DNA of 64,000 nucleotides from Blastocystis hominis (Eukaryota; Sar; Bigyra; Opalinata; Blastocystidae), in contig NW_013171867.1 in NCBI RefSeq assembly GCF_000151665.1, positions 622,946 to 686,945 of the forward strand. The letters are read 5' to 3'. The notes beneath the pieces were generated by a model. It did not search any database, was not told the DNA's origin, and saw nothing but the letters and a program-made list of their open reading frames with translations. The translations under genes and the position numbers were made by a program. Positions 21,270 through 32,261 of the stretch are shown here, piece after piece. The stretch's first letter is position 1. Every line of letters begins with the position of its first letter.

Positions 21270-22178
21270 TTACTGGAAGTTGGCTCTCTTCTCGATGTCC
21301 TCCTTCGTCATCAGATACAAGGCATCCATCAATTCCATCTACATCTCACCGCTCCTCTCCTTCTCTACTCGCAGAGAACCAGGGCCCTTCGCCTTCTCTC
21401 TCGCCATCTCGCTCGCCACAGCGAAGCAGGCCAATGCCTACACCTCACTCCACATCCCATCCGCTACATAAGCCGTTGCCTCCATCGGCGCCTCTCCGCT
21501 CACCAGGAAGGCACAAATGATAGACGTCAGCGAGCATCCCGCAGCAGTAATCAGCGTGCACATCTCCACGCCGTTATGCACTATGCATCACGCCAAAAAA
21601 CCGCGGAAACCTTCGATCACGCGCTCTCCGTCCGTCACGTAATCCACCTCCCCTGTGATTCCCACGACGCACTCGTACTCCTTCGCCAACGCCTTACCGG
21701 CATTGAGCGCGGCTTGCGAAGAGTCGGTTGAATCCACACCTCTGCCACTGCTGACCGTTCCGGCCAGAGCGAGGATCTCCGAGGCGTTGCCGCGAATCAC
21801 AGTGGGGTGGTACTTCAATAACTCCTTGCAAGTTTCCATACGGAGAGGAGTTGCTCCAGCGCCCACAGGATCCAGCACCCAGCACTTTCCGAGCTCATGA
21901 GCCTTCTTGGCAGCCTTGATCATGGCCTCAATCCATCTCTTGGACAGTGTGCCAATGTTGATCAGGGTCGAGCCGCAAATAGTCACCATGTCCTCCACCT
22001 CATCCACTTCGTGCGCCTAGCTAATGACAAAATAGGAATCTCATACCATGATGGGAGATGCTCCGATGGCGAGAAGAGTATTCGCCATAATGTCCATGGA
22101 AACAAAGTTGGTGATACAATGACAAAGAGGGGTCTTCTTTCTCATTGCCTCAAGAGCCTCACCGCACTGCTTATTCAT
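21270..22178 (-). CDS. thiM: Hydroxyethylthiazole kinase (thiamine salvage)
   Basis: ThiM phosphorylates 4-methyl-5-(2-hydroxyethyl)thiazole for thiamine salvage. The start at 22178 gives MNKQCGEALEAMRKKTPLCH, then CITNFVSMDIMANTLLAIGA, the classic N-terminal motif. WVLDPVGAGATPLR and TVIRGNASEILALAG follow. After a 30-nt intron (about 21595-21624), VHNGVEMCTLITAAGCSLT corresponds to the family's NG-x-x-x-M...TG-x-GC catalytic region, with AA in place of the usual GT. GPGSLR and an acidic tail close the protein. Five exons are joined by 30-nt introns, and the stop TAA is at 21270-21272. I see no ThiD or ThiE nearby. Length about 270 residues is normal. Confidence 0.92.
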
Positions 22179-22296
22179 TGGTATTGGAAAAAATAATGAT
22201 AATGTTCCAGAGCACATAGTAGTTCCTCAATACCTTGATTATTATAGTGATTGCTGATCACTATTGTTCTAGAATCTTAACAATTTAATAGAAAGA

Positions 22297-23347
22297 ATGC
22301 TCAATTTGTTCTCTTACGGAGAAGAAGATGAGGATGAGTATCTCTTGCGTATAGTTTGACAATGTAGTGAAAAGTCCATAAAGGAACAAAAAGAGGCGGT
22401 AACTCTTTCTGAGCATGCGGACAATTCAAAGAAAAAAGAAAAATCGAGCAATGTTACAAATGAGAAGAAGTCGAAGAAACGGAAAGTATTGAATATTGAA
22501 AAGATTACTGGCGTTTCAATGGAGGAGTTGATGAGAGAAGAAGAGGACGAAAAGCCTATTGACTCAACGACTTCCAGTTCGAAACAATCTTCAGCATCAA
22601 AAGTGCTCAACCTTCCAAATCCAAAGAAATCGATCAATGGTTCTTCAAAGTTGGAAAATGGTGATTCAATTAGTCGTAGTTCTGATGAAAGAGGCCATGA
22701 TTCGTTATTAGAAGAGCCGTCTTCTGTAAAACAAGATCAAACTCCGGCGATTACATATAAGACTGTCTATCGAACTTCCACTCCTTCTACTGTTTCCGTT
22801 TCACCCCCAACTGCAACTACAACTGCAACTGTAACAGACACACCAGCACCGCGTATAACGTCTGGGTATGGCGGTAGCTTTTCACAGAGCCAGTATGAAG
22901 CATTCATGCGTCGATCAGGGATGCTCGACACAGTGAACGCAGAGTCCACGTCTTCCATCGAGTTTATGGTAGAATTCTGCTCCCTGGGATAAGCAATAGG
23001 GAGAAAATATGAAATGCTATGATAAAGAAATGATTCGAGCTCTGAAGGATGGATCCGTGATTGAGCTGGACTCGAACTCCATTCATAATCACCTAGAACA
23101 GCCAGGAAATGAATATTGGGAACACAGAGAGGTTGGGTTCTGCATGAACGCTCATTGTTAGAAACGAGCAAAGATCGCTGAGCAATTCGGCAAGTACGCT
23201 CACACAGCGCCAACCCAGTTGCAGCAGACGCGAAACCAGATATCCTACTTGGCTACAAAGGCCATTGATGATTTGATGGATTTGGACAAGCGGCGAGCGA
23301 ATGCCCGGAAGACGCGAAAAGAGATTCGTGCAAAATACGGATGGTAG
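22297..23347 (+). CDS. PRCC: PRCC-family nuclear protein (splicing-associated)
   Basis: The short N-terminus MLNLFSYGEEDED resembles the start of PRCC proteins, followed by a long disordered S/T/P/K-rich middle. The diagnostic C-terminus is NQISYLATKAIDDLMDLDKR then TRKEIRAKYGW, matching the family's Q-I-xx-L-xxx-A...QAKYGF end. PRCC proteins are linked to pre-mRNA splicing and mitotic checkpoint control in animals; function here is inference. Introns of 30-31 nt lie at 22342-22371, about 22969-22999 and about 23132-23161; each carries the in-frame stop that would otherwise break the frame. Stop TAG 23345-23347, then TGTTTTTG four bases later. Confidence 0.78.
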
Positions 23348-23485
23348 TTGCTGTTTTTGAATTGTTTGATATACAATCAAGGGCTTGACACTTCTTTATA
23401 CAGAGGAAAAGAGGCGTTCAATTGTACCCCCATAGTGCTAGATTTTCTCTCCATATCTGATTGATATACCATTCATCACTAAGAA

Positions 23486-24076
23486 ATGAAGTACAAGTAT
23501 GTCGATGCGTCCATTCTGCTGAAGAGAAAGCAATTAGACGTGAGGGTGGTGTGATGTGGTTTCGTTTGAATTATTACAATGGGAATTGTTTTGTTTTTGT
23601 TCTCTCTATTTGTGGAGTCGTACCTAACGTTGTTTTAGTCCTTCTGTGTCTTCTTCTCGTCGCACTACCCGCAAGGCTCACTTCACGGCCCCTTCTCACA
23701 TCCGCCGTGTGATGATGTCTTCTCCCCTGTCTGAGGCGCTCAAGAACAAGTACAACGTAGCGATCGCTTTTTTCGGCTTACTTGGCAGGTCAACGCTATG
23801 CCCATTGTGAAGGGAGACAAGGTGAAGATCCTCCGTGGTTCCTACAAGGGTAAGGAGGGAAAGGTCACCGAGGTCTACAGAAAGAAGTGGGTGATCCACG
23901 TCGAGGGAATCAACCGCGACAAGGTCAACGGATCCAGCGCGAAGGTGGGCATTGATGCTTCCAAGGTGGAGATCATCGAGCTCAAGCTGAGCAAGGACCG
24001 CAAGGCTATTCTGGACCGCAAGAGCCGTGCTGCTGGAGAGAAGTATACCGAAAAGGAAGTTGCTAACCTTGATTAA
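23486..24076 (+). CDS. RPL26: 60S ribosomal protein L26 (uL24)
   Basis: KOW-domain ribosomal protein uL24. The first 11 coding bases (MKY plus two bases) splice across a 142-nt intron to [20 protein letters not shown] and [20 protein letters not shown], then across a 32-nt intron (about 23759-23790) to [20 protein letters not shown], the KOW motif. [16 protein letters not shown] follows, with a basic C-terminus ending ...KEVANLD. All are hallmark uL24/L26 segments. The stop TAA is at 24074-24076. The first intron is several times longer than the genome norm. Confidence 0.94.
23497..23638 (+). other. Long first intron of RPL26
   Basis: A 142-nt GT...TAG intron directly after the third codon. 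It has a T-rich 3' half. I looked for box C/D snoRNA signals and found only a weak C-like TGATG and no convincing D box after it. Confidence 0.6.
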
Positions 24077-24114
24077 GTGAGAGCAGGAGCTTCATGAATT
24101 GGTATATTTACAGA

Positions 24115-24217
24115 CGTGTTTGTTGGAAGAAACAGCCTAATTCAATTCAGTGTATTTGTTGGAAGAAATAGTCTAGTCTAATCAAGTGTATTTGTTGGAA
24201 GAAACACTCAAATCCAA
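24115..24217. repeat. Three tandem ~35-bp copies of a two-way 3'-end element
   Basis: Three copies begin GTGT(T/A)TTGTTGGAAGAAA, at about 24115, 24151 and 24187. Each unit is near-palindromic: plus reads TGTTTGTT or TATTTGTT, and minus reads TGTTTCTT. It lies between convergent RPL26 and CDIN1-like genes, so it can supply an octamer to both strands. Confidence 0.7.
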
Positions 24218-25166
24218 TGTATTGCTTAGTGTGTGCACCTCCTTGGGAAAGGATGAGAGCAACGTGATGCTTTCGTCGTGAAGCGTGCTGGAATCAAACC
24301 CAAACCAGTAAATCACGCAGCCAGGACCCAGTCGATTCACGTAGGAATACAGTTGCTGCGAGTTTTGGCGTTGCCAGTACTCATCGCCATAGATCGCCTT
24401 GCTCTCGATCCAATTGATTTCTCTCCAGCCTCTACTGTTAGGGATCCGTAGGCTTCTGAGCGCTGTGGAGCAAAGGATATTCATTGACGCGGATCAGAAT
24501 TGGATAGTTGAGCGTGATATCGGGAGTTCGGAGCAAGCCCTCAGAACGACTCTGCACTTCCGACTTGAATGAGATCTCTAGATTCCGGAGCTGCTCCTTG
24601 AGCAGATATTCGTATTCCAGTCCCAATGCCTGACGAATCTTGTCGTGATTCGCCACTTCTAAAACGCTTGTCCAGTTACAGCTCTGGACCTAAAAAATCA
24701 ATATCAGATAAAAATTAAAGAACAAGGGATACGTATCGCAAATCCGGAATTGTCGAAGGGTTATTGATATACTCCTCGACTGTCTTGTCGTCGATCGTAA
24801 ACTTTTGTTTCAACATTTCGCGAATAAGACACGGACGGTACAGCTTGCGGCTTTCAACGATAGCGTCAATCGAGTTTCTCTGCTCAAATCTGGTGATAAA
24901 CGCACAGCCAATCGATACAGTTTGATAAACTCGGCAATGTCCTGCTTGATAAGACTCATTTGCTCCAACTCCAGACGATGAAAACATTGCCTATCGAAAA
25001 ACAGAAAAAAGGGATCGGCCTACCGATAGATGAATTGAATCGTATTAAAGGGAATGTGAGGAAACTGCGAAGCAATTTTGGCGCCCAAGACTTTGTTCTC
25101 CTTGATTAGCTGACTGCAGATGGAGTAGATTTCTTCATAGTCCTTCTTGGACACATCGAATGACAT
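24182..25166 (-). CDS. CDIN1: CDIN1 (C15orf41)-like nuclease
   Basis: Homologue of the CDAN1-interacting nuclease, a PD-(D/E)xK-fold protein. The start at 25166 gives MSFDVSKKDYEEIYSICSQL and a helical N-terminal domain, then DDKTVEEYINNPSTIPDLRY. The nuclease core has LRTPDITLNYPILIR (the TPD motif), NWIESKAIYGDE (the E-x-K) and RLGPGCVIYWFGF. Introns of 29-45 nt are at about 24996-25024 (or slightly longer), 24862-24890 and 24691-24735. The junction near 24430-24490, between ILIR and GWREINW, does not resolve to a canonical intron by eye. The genomic stop is TGA at 24182-24184, but a TGTTTCTT octamer-like element at 24199-24206 with T24211 in frame suggests the protein may really end ...HTLSNTLD. 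Confidence 0.75.
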
Positions 25167-25257
25167 ATGAACAATAAGACATGATCAAACACAAAATAGG
25201 GAGGATTTTTGCAAGCGGTTGGGAGTTTCGAAGATTTCAAAACTAAGTCCTGTAAAG

Positions 25258-28200
25258 ATGGATGACGATGCGTGTAAAGTTAAAATTGTTGGGAAGGGCC
25301 AACGCTCAAATTACATGCTCTCAATAACGAGATCGTACACCATTGGGGAGTTAAAGAAGAAAATTAATGTATACGTGAGTGCATGGTGTCTACGTTCTAG
25401 GAGCAATATATGCGCAAGATAGTTCCGTATGAATTGTATTACAAGAAAGTACTGCTAACGGACAATACGTTCATTCATGATATCTATTTAGGGAGCGATT
25501 TGTTTTCGCTAACTCTAGAATATGGGACTGATGAGAACTATACGTTTGTACTGGATGACGGTACCACAAGACGAGCGCGAATGAATTCGCAAGAGAATTT
25601 TACTAGTATTGCGGACTTTGCTGCTGTATACGTTAATCTCGTTTTTAAGAGTTTAGTCGATGATCAATGTACCTGTAGAACGTGTTATCGTATTGTGCGA
25701 TAATATTATTCCTATTCCTTATGTAACGCCCACCCAATATGGTGTTACCAGTTGTTGTTTCCGTGTCACAGTGGCTCCCGTACTGGACATCGCCTGCAAT
25801 TTTAAATATAGTCCCCACTTCCAGACTTGTATGCACCTGATCTCGAGTCGACCCTAAAGCGGTACGTTCTATTCTTATTTTGTGTAACGCAGACTCGCGG
25901 TCCATGCTGATCTTCGTTTGTGTTACTACGCACTAGACTGCTTCTTCGACACCAATGAATTCTCCCTTTTGACCAATCTGGCCATAATCACAAGAGACAC
26001 GCTCAGTAACGTGAACAGCGTTATATTCTGGCCTCTATCCTCTCTGCTGGTGAACATCGTGGACCGCATGATCCGCCTGTACATCTCCGAAGACTACCTC
26101 AAATTCCCCCAATTATCGCCTTCCCCGGAGCACTTCGCCTTCCTCAAAGCCATCTACGAGTGCATCGACGCGCTCGTCGGCCGCTGTACGCCTCCTCTCT
26201 TTCTCTCTCTCCTCAGTTCTCTTCATGCAGATCCCGCTTCCTGAAGACGTGCTGCAGCAACTCATCTACCCGATGAATCTCCTCCACGACTTGTCGCGTC
26301 GCAACAGCCCCATGAACACCACGCTCTACGCGCTCAACCCGTCCACCCGCGAGCCCGCCTGCATGGAGCTCATCTCCATCGCGCTGCACGCGCTGGATTT
26401 GTATTGCAGTGCCGGTAGGTCGATGCGATCAAAGCAAAAGAATGAACTCACCGGCAGACAACATCGCCTTGTATCCGCCTCGGAAAGAGATCGTCTTCGC
26501 GCTCCGCCCCTTGCAGCGCGTCTCCAACCCCGTAATTTACCGGCAAGCGCTGTCTTGCCTCTCCGGACTCTGTCGCGAGAAGACCTGCTTGAAGAGCCTG
26601 GAGGACATGTTCCCCGTGGAGAACGTCGCGCTGCTCATCCGCCAGCACAGCGACGTTCCCGAGATCATCCGCTCGCTCTTCCTCATCTACTCCTTCCTCA
26701 TGACGCAGAGCCTCGAAGCCAGCAAGCGCGACCACATCGTCGACATCGCCACCGACTACCTCGACCAGCACGCAGACGACCTGCCTCTCATCGAGGCCTA
26801 CGTTCTCCTCGTCGTCCACGCCTACAACGGCGAGTCGCGGCTTTCTTCTCCCGTGGCGCGCGTTCTGGAGCGCGCGCTGCGCTTCAGCTCGAAGAGTTTG
26901 GTGATCCGGAAGTGGGCCACGACGCTGCTTCAAGGCTATTACGCGGAGCTGTCGCCCGCAGCGCTGACGTTCGCGGTGCAGCAGTCGCAGCTGATGTTCA
27001 TCGCGCTGAAGGACAACCCGGAGGACGTGGAGCAGGTGCGGCAGACGCTCGAAATCCTCTCGATCTACTGCCAGAACGCGGAGCTGCGCGAGACGATCAT
27101 CACCATCAACTCCATGTCGATTCTGCTCACCATTCTGGAGAAAAACACGGGCGGGTCGCCGGAGCTGTTCATCCAGCTCGCGCAGTTTTTCTATTTGATC
27201 ATCAGCCAAAGTCGAATCGGGCGGGTCGTTGAAGAATAGGCGCGCAGTGCTTGGAGTATTTCCGCGATAACCACGCGCTGTTCATGCTGGAAGAAGCCGC
27301 AGGGAAGGTGGAGCGGATCGAAATGGTGACGGTGTGCTACGAGCTGATCATCATTTTACTACGCAACTGTTTGGATTGGCTGCTGAAACGAAGCCGTAGA
27401 TTCGATGAAGAACTTCCCGTCGTTCACCATCGACGTTTTCCAAACCATCGAGAAATACAACCGCAATTTGATCCTCATCGAGAAGGGAATCACCATTCTC
27501 TCGCTCTTCCCCGCACTCGGTTTCCCTTTTTCCACCATTCTGATTGGCTAGTCTTCGAAGACGTGATCCAGAAGGTGAAGAAGCTCACGGATTACCTCCT
27601 GGCCGCCATGTCTTCTCACAATCTCTCCCTCATCGCGAACATCATCGTCGTTCTCGCGAAGATGCAGCTCGACGAGGCTTCCTATCAATATCTCGACTCG
27701 CATTCGTTTCTCTCCGTCATCTTCGAGTTCGTGAACGAATTCGTGGACAAGCCTCTCCCCGATTCCACCACCAATCTCCCGCATCTCTACTACCGACAGT
27801 TCGCAGACATCGTTTTCTACACGCTGGTGTACATCAAGCAGCACTTCCAAAGCAACCGTATCTTTTTTTTTATTTTTATTATTCTTCTAATCGTCTAGTC
27901 GTGGTCTCTTCCCTCGACATCCGCAGCCTGCTCGTTTGGATCGATTGCTTCAAGGGCGACGTCGACATCGTCACGCTCTGGCTCGAGACCATGCAGAACT
28001 ACCTCCGCTCCGGTGGGTTCCCCGTTTCCCCGATTGAAGGTAGATTTCGGGACGATGACGGAAGCGCTGGAAGTGAAGACGGTGAACATGCTTCTGGACC
28101 TCTTCGTGATCTACAACGACTCCTCGATCGCCGCGCTGCACATCGAATTCAACATCCTCAACGTTCTCCTCAACTTCTTCTTCCGCTACACGAGTACTTG

Positions 28201-28864
28201 CCTCTCCTCTCTCTCCTTACTCGCTCAGAAAACATCCTCAAAGCCTGCCGTCTGCCCTCCTTCCAGCACACTCTCTACTCTCTTCTCTTCCTCATTCTCG
28301 ATCTCCACTCCTCCTTCCTCCAAATCGCCATCACGCCCTCTCCTTCCTCCACCTCCAAGCTCCTCGCCTGCTTCCAGGTCACCGACTCCACGCGTCGCTT
28401 CTCTCCCGTCGGGTCTCCCGACCAGCCGGTTCCCTACGATTCCACGATTTCCCCGCCCACCCAGCTCTACTACGTCGTCCAGAAACCCACCGAGGACGCG
28501 GGCAATCCCGCGCTGCTCGACGAGGACCGGCAGTTTTTGTTCGATAAGCTGCTTCTCTACATCACACAGTTCTTCCAAGGCATCATCCAGATCGATGAGC
28601 AGAATCGTAGAGACTCGCGAGATCGCGCGGTGATTCGTAGAATTCGAGCAGATGAAGCCGTTTAAGCACGTGCTGCTGCAACTTCTGGTACTCTCCAAGT
28701 ACATTTTCGTGTTCGTGAAAAAGACGCATGCCGTGCGGGCGGTGCAGGGAAATATTGAAAGCATCTTAGAAACGATCTATAGTAGAGATAAAAGAGGATG
28801 GTGATGTGTAGAAATTACCATCAAGGATGTCACGAATATGGTTTTGAAGGGTGGGGAGGAGTAG
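25258..28864 (+). CDS. Large helical-repeat protein with ubiquitin-like N-terminus, family not recognised
   Basis: Starts MDDDACKVKIVGKGQ and YTIGELKKKIN with a plausible ubiquitin-like fold, then about 1000 residues of amphipathic helices of ARM/HEAT type (for example ALSCLSGLCREKTCLKSLED and ALRFSSKSLVIRKWATTLLQ). The final exons read KPFKHVLLQLLVLSKYIFVF then KKTHAVRAVQGNIESILET and end KDVTNMVLKGGEE. Many introns of 29-45 nt are implied; clear ones are near 25370-25401, about 25627-25657, about 25862-25892, about 26189-26233, 26415-26457 and about 28776-28805. Exon joins around 25700-25860 and 27230-28070 are uncertain. Composition is AT-rich up to about 25900 and then GC-rich. Large ubiquitin proteases such as USP9X/USP34 have similar scaffolds, but I see no catalytic Cys or His box, so I do not assign it. 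Confidence 0.6.
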
Positions 28865-29031
28865 AGGAACAATCAAACAAACAAAGAAAGGGATTCATCT
28901 CTGTGTTTACGTGTGTTTTGCTTCTAGTGTGCCTGAGATTTTTGTTGGCAAGGTTTTGTCTTTTGAGTGGTTTGTTCCAGAAATTCGGCCGATTTTCGCA
29001 CATTTCACTATTCCTTTGCCCTCACATCGAA

Positions 29032-29670
29032 ATGAATTTCTGGAAGCCGGGCGAAGAGTATCCTGACGGAATGGACGAGGAGAAGGTGGAGCTGGATAAG
29101 GAAGCTCCTGTGGATAGAATGGCCAGGGAAATCACAAAATCAAAAGTGCAGCTCTCTGACCGCATGAAGAATATGTCTGTAAGAGGCTGCGAGGGCGATT
29201 GAGCGTTTAGTTCATGGTGCATTCGCAGGAAGAGAAGGAGCAGCGAAAGAAGGAAATCGCAGCAATGAAGGAGCTGAAATCGTACATGTGGTCCTATCGC
29301 AAGATCTCCCTATCCGAAAGCACAAATTTGTAGTGTATTCTGCTAGTTACTGAGTGTAGCTCCCATCATCCGTGTTGCGGACCGGTTATCAACCCTGTGG
29401 CGGAAGAAGAGTGCAAGCGCTTTTCTTTTGGAGGATTCAATCCGCAGGTCGACGTATTGTGCTTCGAGTTCTTGTACCTTGTAGCAACTAATGAAGGAAC
29501 GCAAGGATCATCGCAACATGGTGTTTAGTTCGAAAGATATGAGCGAGAAGCAGATCAAAGAGACGCTGAACAAGTAGCCACTCGCTTTATTTTTCCTCAA
29601 CGATAGATACTCCACATTGAGATGGAATCGTAAGCCCAAGAGCCGAGGAACGAAGAGAGAACGCGAATAG
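29032..29670 (+). CDS. Unrecognised basic charged protein
   Basis: Starts MNFWKPGEEYPDGMDEEKVE. Four introns (30-50 nt; near 29177-29226, 29332-29361, about 29449-29489 and about 29575-29605) join exons rich in K, R and E. Recognisable but unassigned blocks include MKELKSYMWSYRKISLSEST, FSFGGFNPQ and LRWNRKPKSRGTKRERE at the end. Removing the introns gives about 165 residues with no stop. The pattern of short charged exons and a lysine/arginine-rich C-terminus suggests a nuclear protein. I do not recognise the family. Confidence 0.55.
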
Positions 29671-29749
29671 TTTGTCAATTTATATGTTTTATTTTGAAGC
29701 GGCTTGTTTGAGGCATTAATCGTTTTTCTAAATCCTTGCTATTCGAATT

Positions 29750-30950
29750 ATGGAGAAGTATTGCCTCCAGAAACGTTCTGTTCTTTCGTTCAAAACAGGA
29801 CGCTATGAAGACGGAGACATCAGCTACATGTATGTAATTCACACGTATTCATTTGGAAACCACTCTTACTGCATAGTTGCAAGAGTTCGGATGAATCTCT
29901 TCTCGCATTAACTCTGTCTAACGGAATGGTGCGTATTGTCAAGTCGGCCGATCTATCCAATGTGGGTGCTTTAAATATTGGGCGGACCACCTTGTTCTGC
30001 AGTTTGTTTTTGCCGTCCGACCCAAAGGTGCTTGTTCTTAGTGAAAGGTAGTGTATGGATTGCGAGTTGAATATAGAAATGGGCATATCACGGTGTTTGA
30101 CTATGAGTCGCAAACTATGAAAGTCGAATATAACACTGTTCGTGAAATCTTTTCCTGTGCCATTCTATGCGGAGGGAAAATGCTCCTGTGCGCAGACAAG
30201 CAAAATATTTACTTTTACGAACTTGAGACGGGAAAACGCATTGGAATGTATCGAGACCTCCACAGTGATGTAATAAACAACCTGATCGCTCATCCTACCT
30301 ATCCTACTGTGTTTGCTTCTGGTTCTGAAGACGGACTGGTAGATGAAGCGTATTCTTGTCTCAAGTAGATTTGTGTGTTTGACGTTGCTCGAGGGAACCA
30401 GGACGACGCTCTTCTGAGCATTTTCCAAACCGAAAGTGGCGTAGCGAGCATGAATTGGTTTGGAGGGAATCATGAGCTGATTTGGTGTGCTTCGATGACT
30501 CGCGGAATTAGTGTTTGGAATAGCATAAACGGAGATCGACTTACCGATATCAACGATTTTTACCCGATTCTATCGAAGCAAGGTAATCTCAAGGAATGAG
30601 GCTGTGACTTAGGTATCGAAATTGATTATGTGGTTGGCTGTATTCCGTTCCAGAACTCGCTGTATGCACTCTGTGGCATGCAGGACGGAGCAGGCTTCGT
30701 TGTCTCGGTGGAACATCCGGATCAAGTCGTTGTGAGTTGGAAGGGCCACGAAGTGCGTCAATTGGTGTGAAGTGACATGCAGAGCGCGATTCGGAGCGTT
30801 CTGTGCGTAGGATCGAGCGTGGTGACCAGCGGAGAAGATGCGAGTGTTTGCTTGTGGTCTGCGAATGCCGTTGAGAAAGGAGTGAAGTCGAGAGGTGTGG
30901 AGCGCATGACGCATGCGGTGAACAGGAAAGACAAGTATCGTTTAGTATAA
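29750..30950 (+). CDS. WD40-repeat protein, WDR89-like
   Basis: Starts MEKYCLQKRSVLSFKTGRYE. WD40 blades can be followed in ALTLSNGMVRIVKSADLSN, NGHITVFDYESQTMKVEYN, LIAHPTYPTVFASGSEDGLV, ASMTRGISVWNSINGDRLT and RSVLCVGSSVVTSGEDASVC-LW. The segment VFDVARGNQDDALLSIFQTE then ASMNWFGG corresponds to the distinctive VFDI...EDALxTxxNSxSSVxxIGW region of WDR89, so I prefer that subfamily. Introns of about 30 nt occur near 29830-29878, 30046-30080, 30341-30368, 30581-30613 and 30740-30780; some ends are approximate. Stop TAA 30948-30950. A TGTTTGTC at 30971-30978 overlaps the stop codon of the convergent BRCA1-like gene. Confidence 0.75.
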
Positions 30951-30976
30951 CTTTTTTAATGTCAACAAACTGTTTG

Positions 30977-32229
30977 TCACAAAAGGTAAAAACGGAATGG
31001 AAGAAGCTGGAAACCGCTTATCGAATCCAGAACCCATTTATAGTACACAACTTGATCCGCATGTCTTGGACGTCTGCGAGTCTTTCGATCCGCGATCCAA
31101 ACCACTTCTTTATCACAGTTCTGCTCTTTGAAATGCTTCTCCCGAGTCTCCGGGTCCTGTACAATGTTCCCTCCACCTGCTTGCAGCAGATGCATGATTT
31201 CATCCTTTTGAGGACAGGGCGGATCAAAATCGCCGAGTAGCACAAAGAGAAACCCATCAAATAAGTTCTACATTGGAATCAGCGTCTAATCAAACCTTGG
31301 GCGAGGACCAGGACCGATCGGGTCCTCCTTTCGTACAATGAGACATCTGATAATCGCCTTTCACCGTGAATGGTTTCCAGGAAGGGAACTGCTCCACCGA
31401 AACGAATGTGGTGACGATGTCGCTATGTTTGGTTTGTTGGTCTTTTGCTATGCAAGAATTGATAACCGTGTCAATCTCGGTGATCCAGTCAAAGGAAACG
31501 ATGGGTTTGTGGGTAAGGATGGATAAAAGGTATTTCACGGTTCGGTTTGTGGTGTAGTCGCCGTCTTCATCCATCGTCGTGCTGGCGATGCAGTGCGTCA
31601 CTACTAACGAAACGCATGGAGAATGTACCTTCGTCTGAGAACTCGAGCACCGATCGAACCGAGGAGTGCGTGCAGACGTGCGTGACGATTTGTCTCTGAG
31701 AAATGTCCAGACCGGTGAGGAGAAAAACGAACGAAGGCGAAGCGACTCGCAGCCTCCGTTTGCTCAAATCGGGCACTCTCGGTTTGATGCGTTTTCGCAG
31801 TCTCAGTTTGCGCAAATCCTTTGTTGGAGACACGATCTGGTTGCACTAGACATCAAACCAAAACACATGCCAAAAACAATCAAAGACGTCTTAAAGGGGG
31901 CGAGCATTTGCGTGTAGGACTCGATGATCGTGTCGATCTCCGGAGCATCAACAACGTCACGCACTGTGTACCTTTCTTTACACACAGGACATCGAGTCGA
32001 AGTCTGCAGATAGCGTTCAATACAATTTCTGAGTCTCATCCTAATTTTATAAAAGGAACCTGCAGAAGTAGTGATTACAGGGAAATCGACAGACACTATG
32101 GAAAATGGATAAACTATATGGGATTCCGCCTTCTCTCTAGTACCAGATGGGACAGATGAGTTCCTTTCCGAACGCGGACAACGCAGCGAGATATCTTCGG
32201 AAGCTGCGTTTGTCAGACTCGGAATCCAT
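30977..32229 (-). CDS. BRCA1/BARD1-like RING and BRCT protein
   Basis: Start MDSESDKRSFRRYLAALSAF at 32229. The RING finger, assembled across two introns, reads ICPIC, then CRFPCNHYFC, then CIERYLQTSTRCPVCKERY: a complete C3HC4 set. After a linker with acidic and basic patches, a BRCT domain follows: FLLTGLDISQRQIVTHVCTH, VTHCIASTT, RTVKYLLSILTHKPIVSFDW. A second BRCT-like part contains LGDFDPPCPQKDEIMHLLQA, GGGNIVQD and YYKWVLDSI. This N-RING...BRCT-BRCT order is that of BRCA1/BARD1, with a very short linker, since the whole protein is about 370 residues. The RING implies E3 ubiquitin ligase activity in DNA repair. Introns of 28-50 nt; boundaries near 31250-31300 and 31850 are approximate. 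Confidence 0.75.
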
Positions 32230-32242
32230 GGCACAGGTTTCT

Positions 32243-32250
32243 CTCAAACA
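32243..32250 (-). terminator. TGTTTGAG element between GH38 stop and the next ATG
   Basis: CTCAAACA on the plus strand. It lies 11 nt after the alpha-mannosidase TAG and 13 nt before the ATG of the BRCA1-like gene on the same strand, the only space between the two genes being 32 bp. Confidence 0.5.
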
Positions 32251-32261
32251 ACACAACAAGT

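Noticed and set aside
23497-23638. Box C/D snoRNA in the RPL26 intron
   Set aside because: Only a weak C-box-like TGATG is present, with no D box or terminal stem in the right place.
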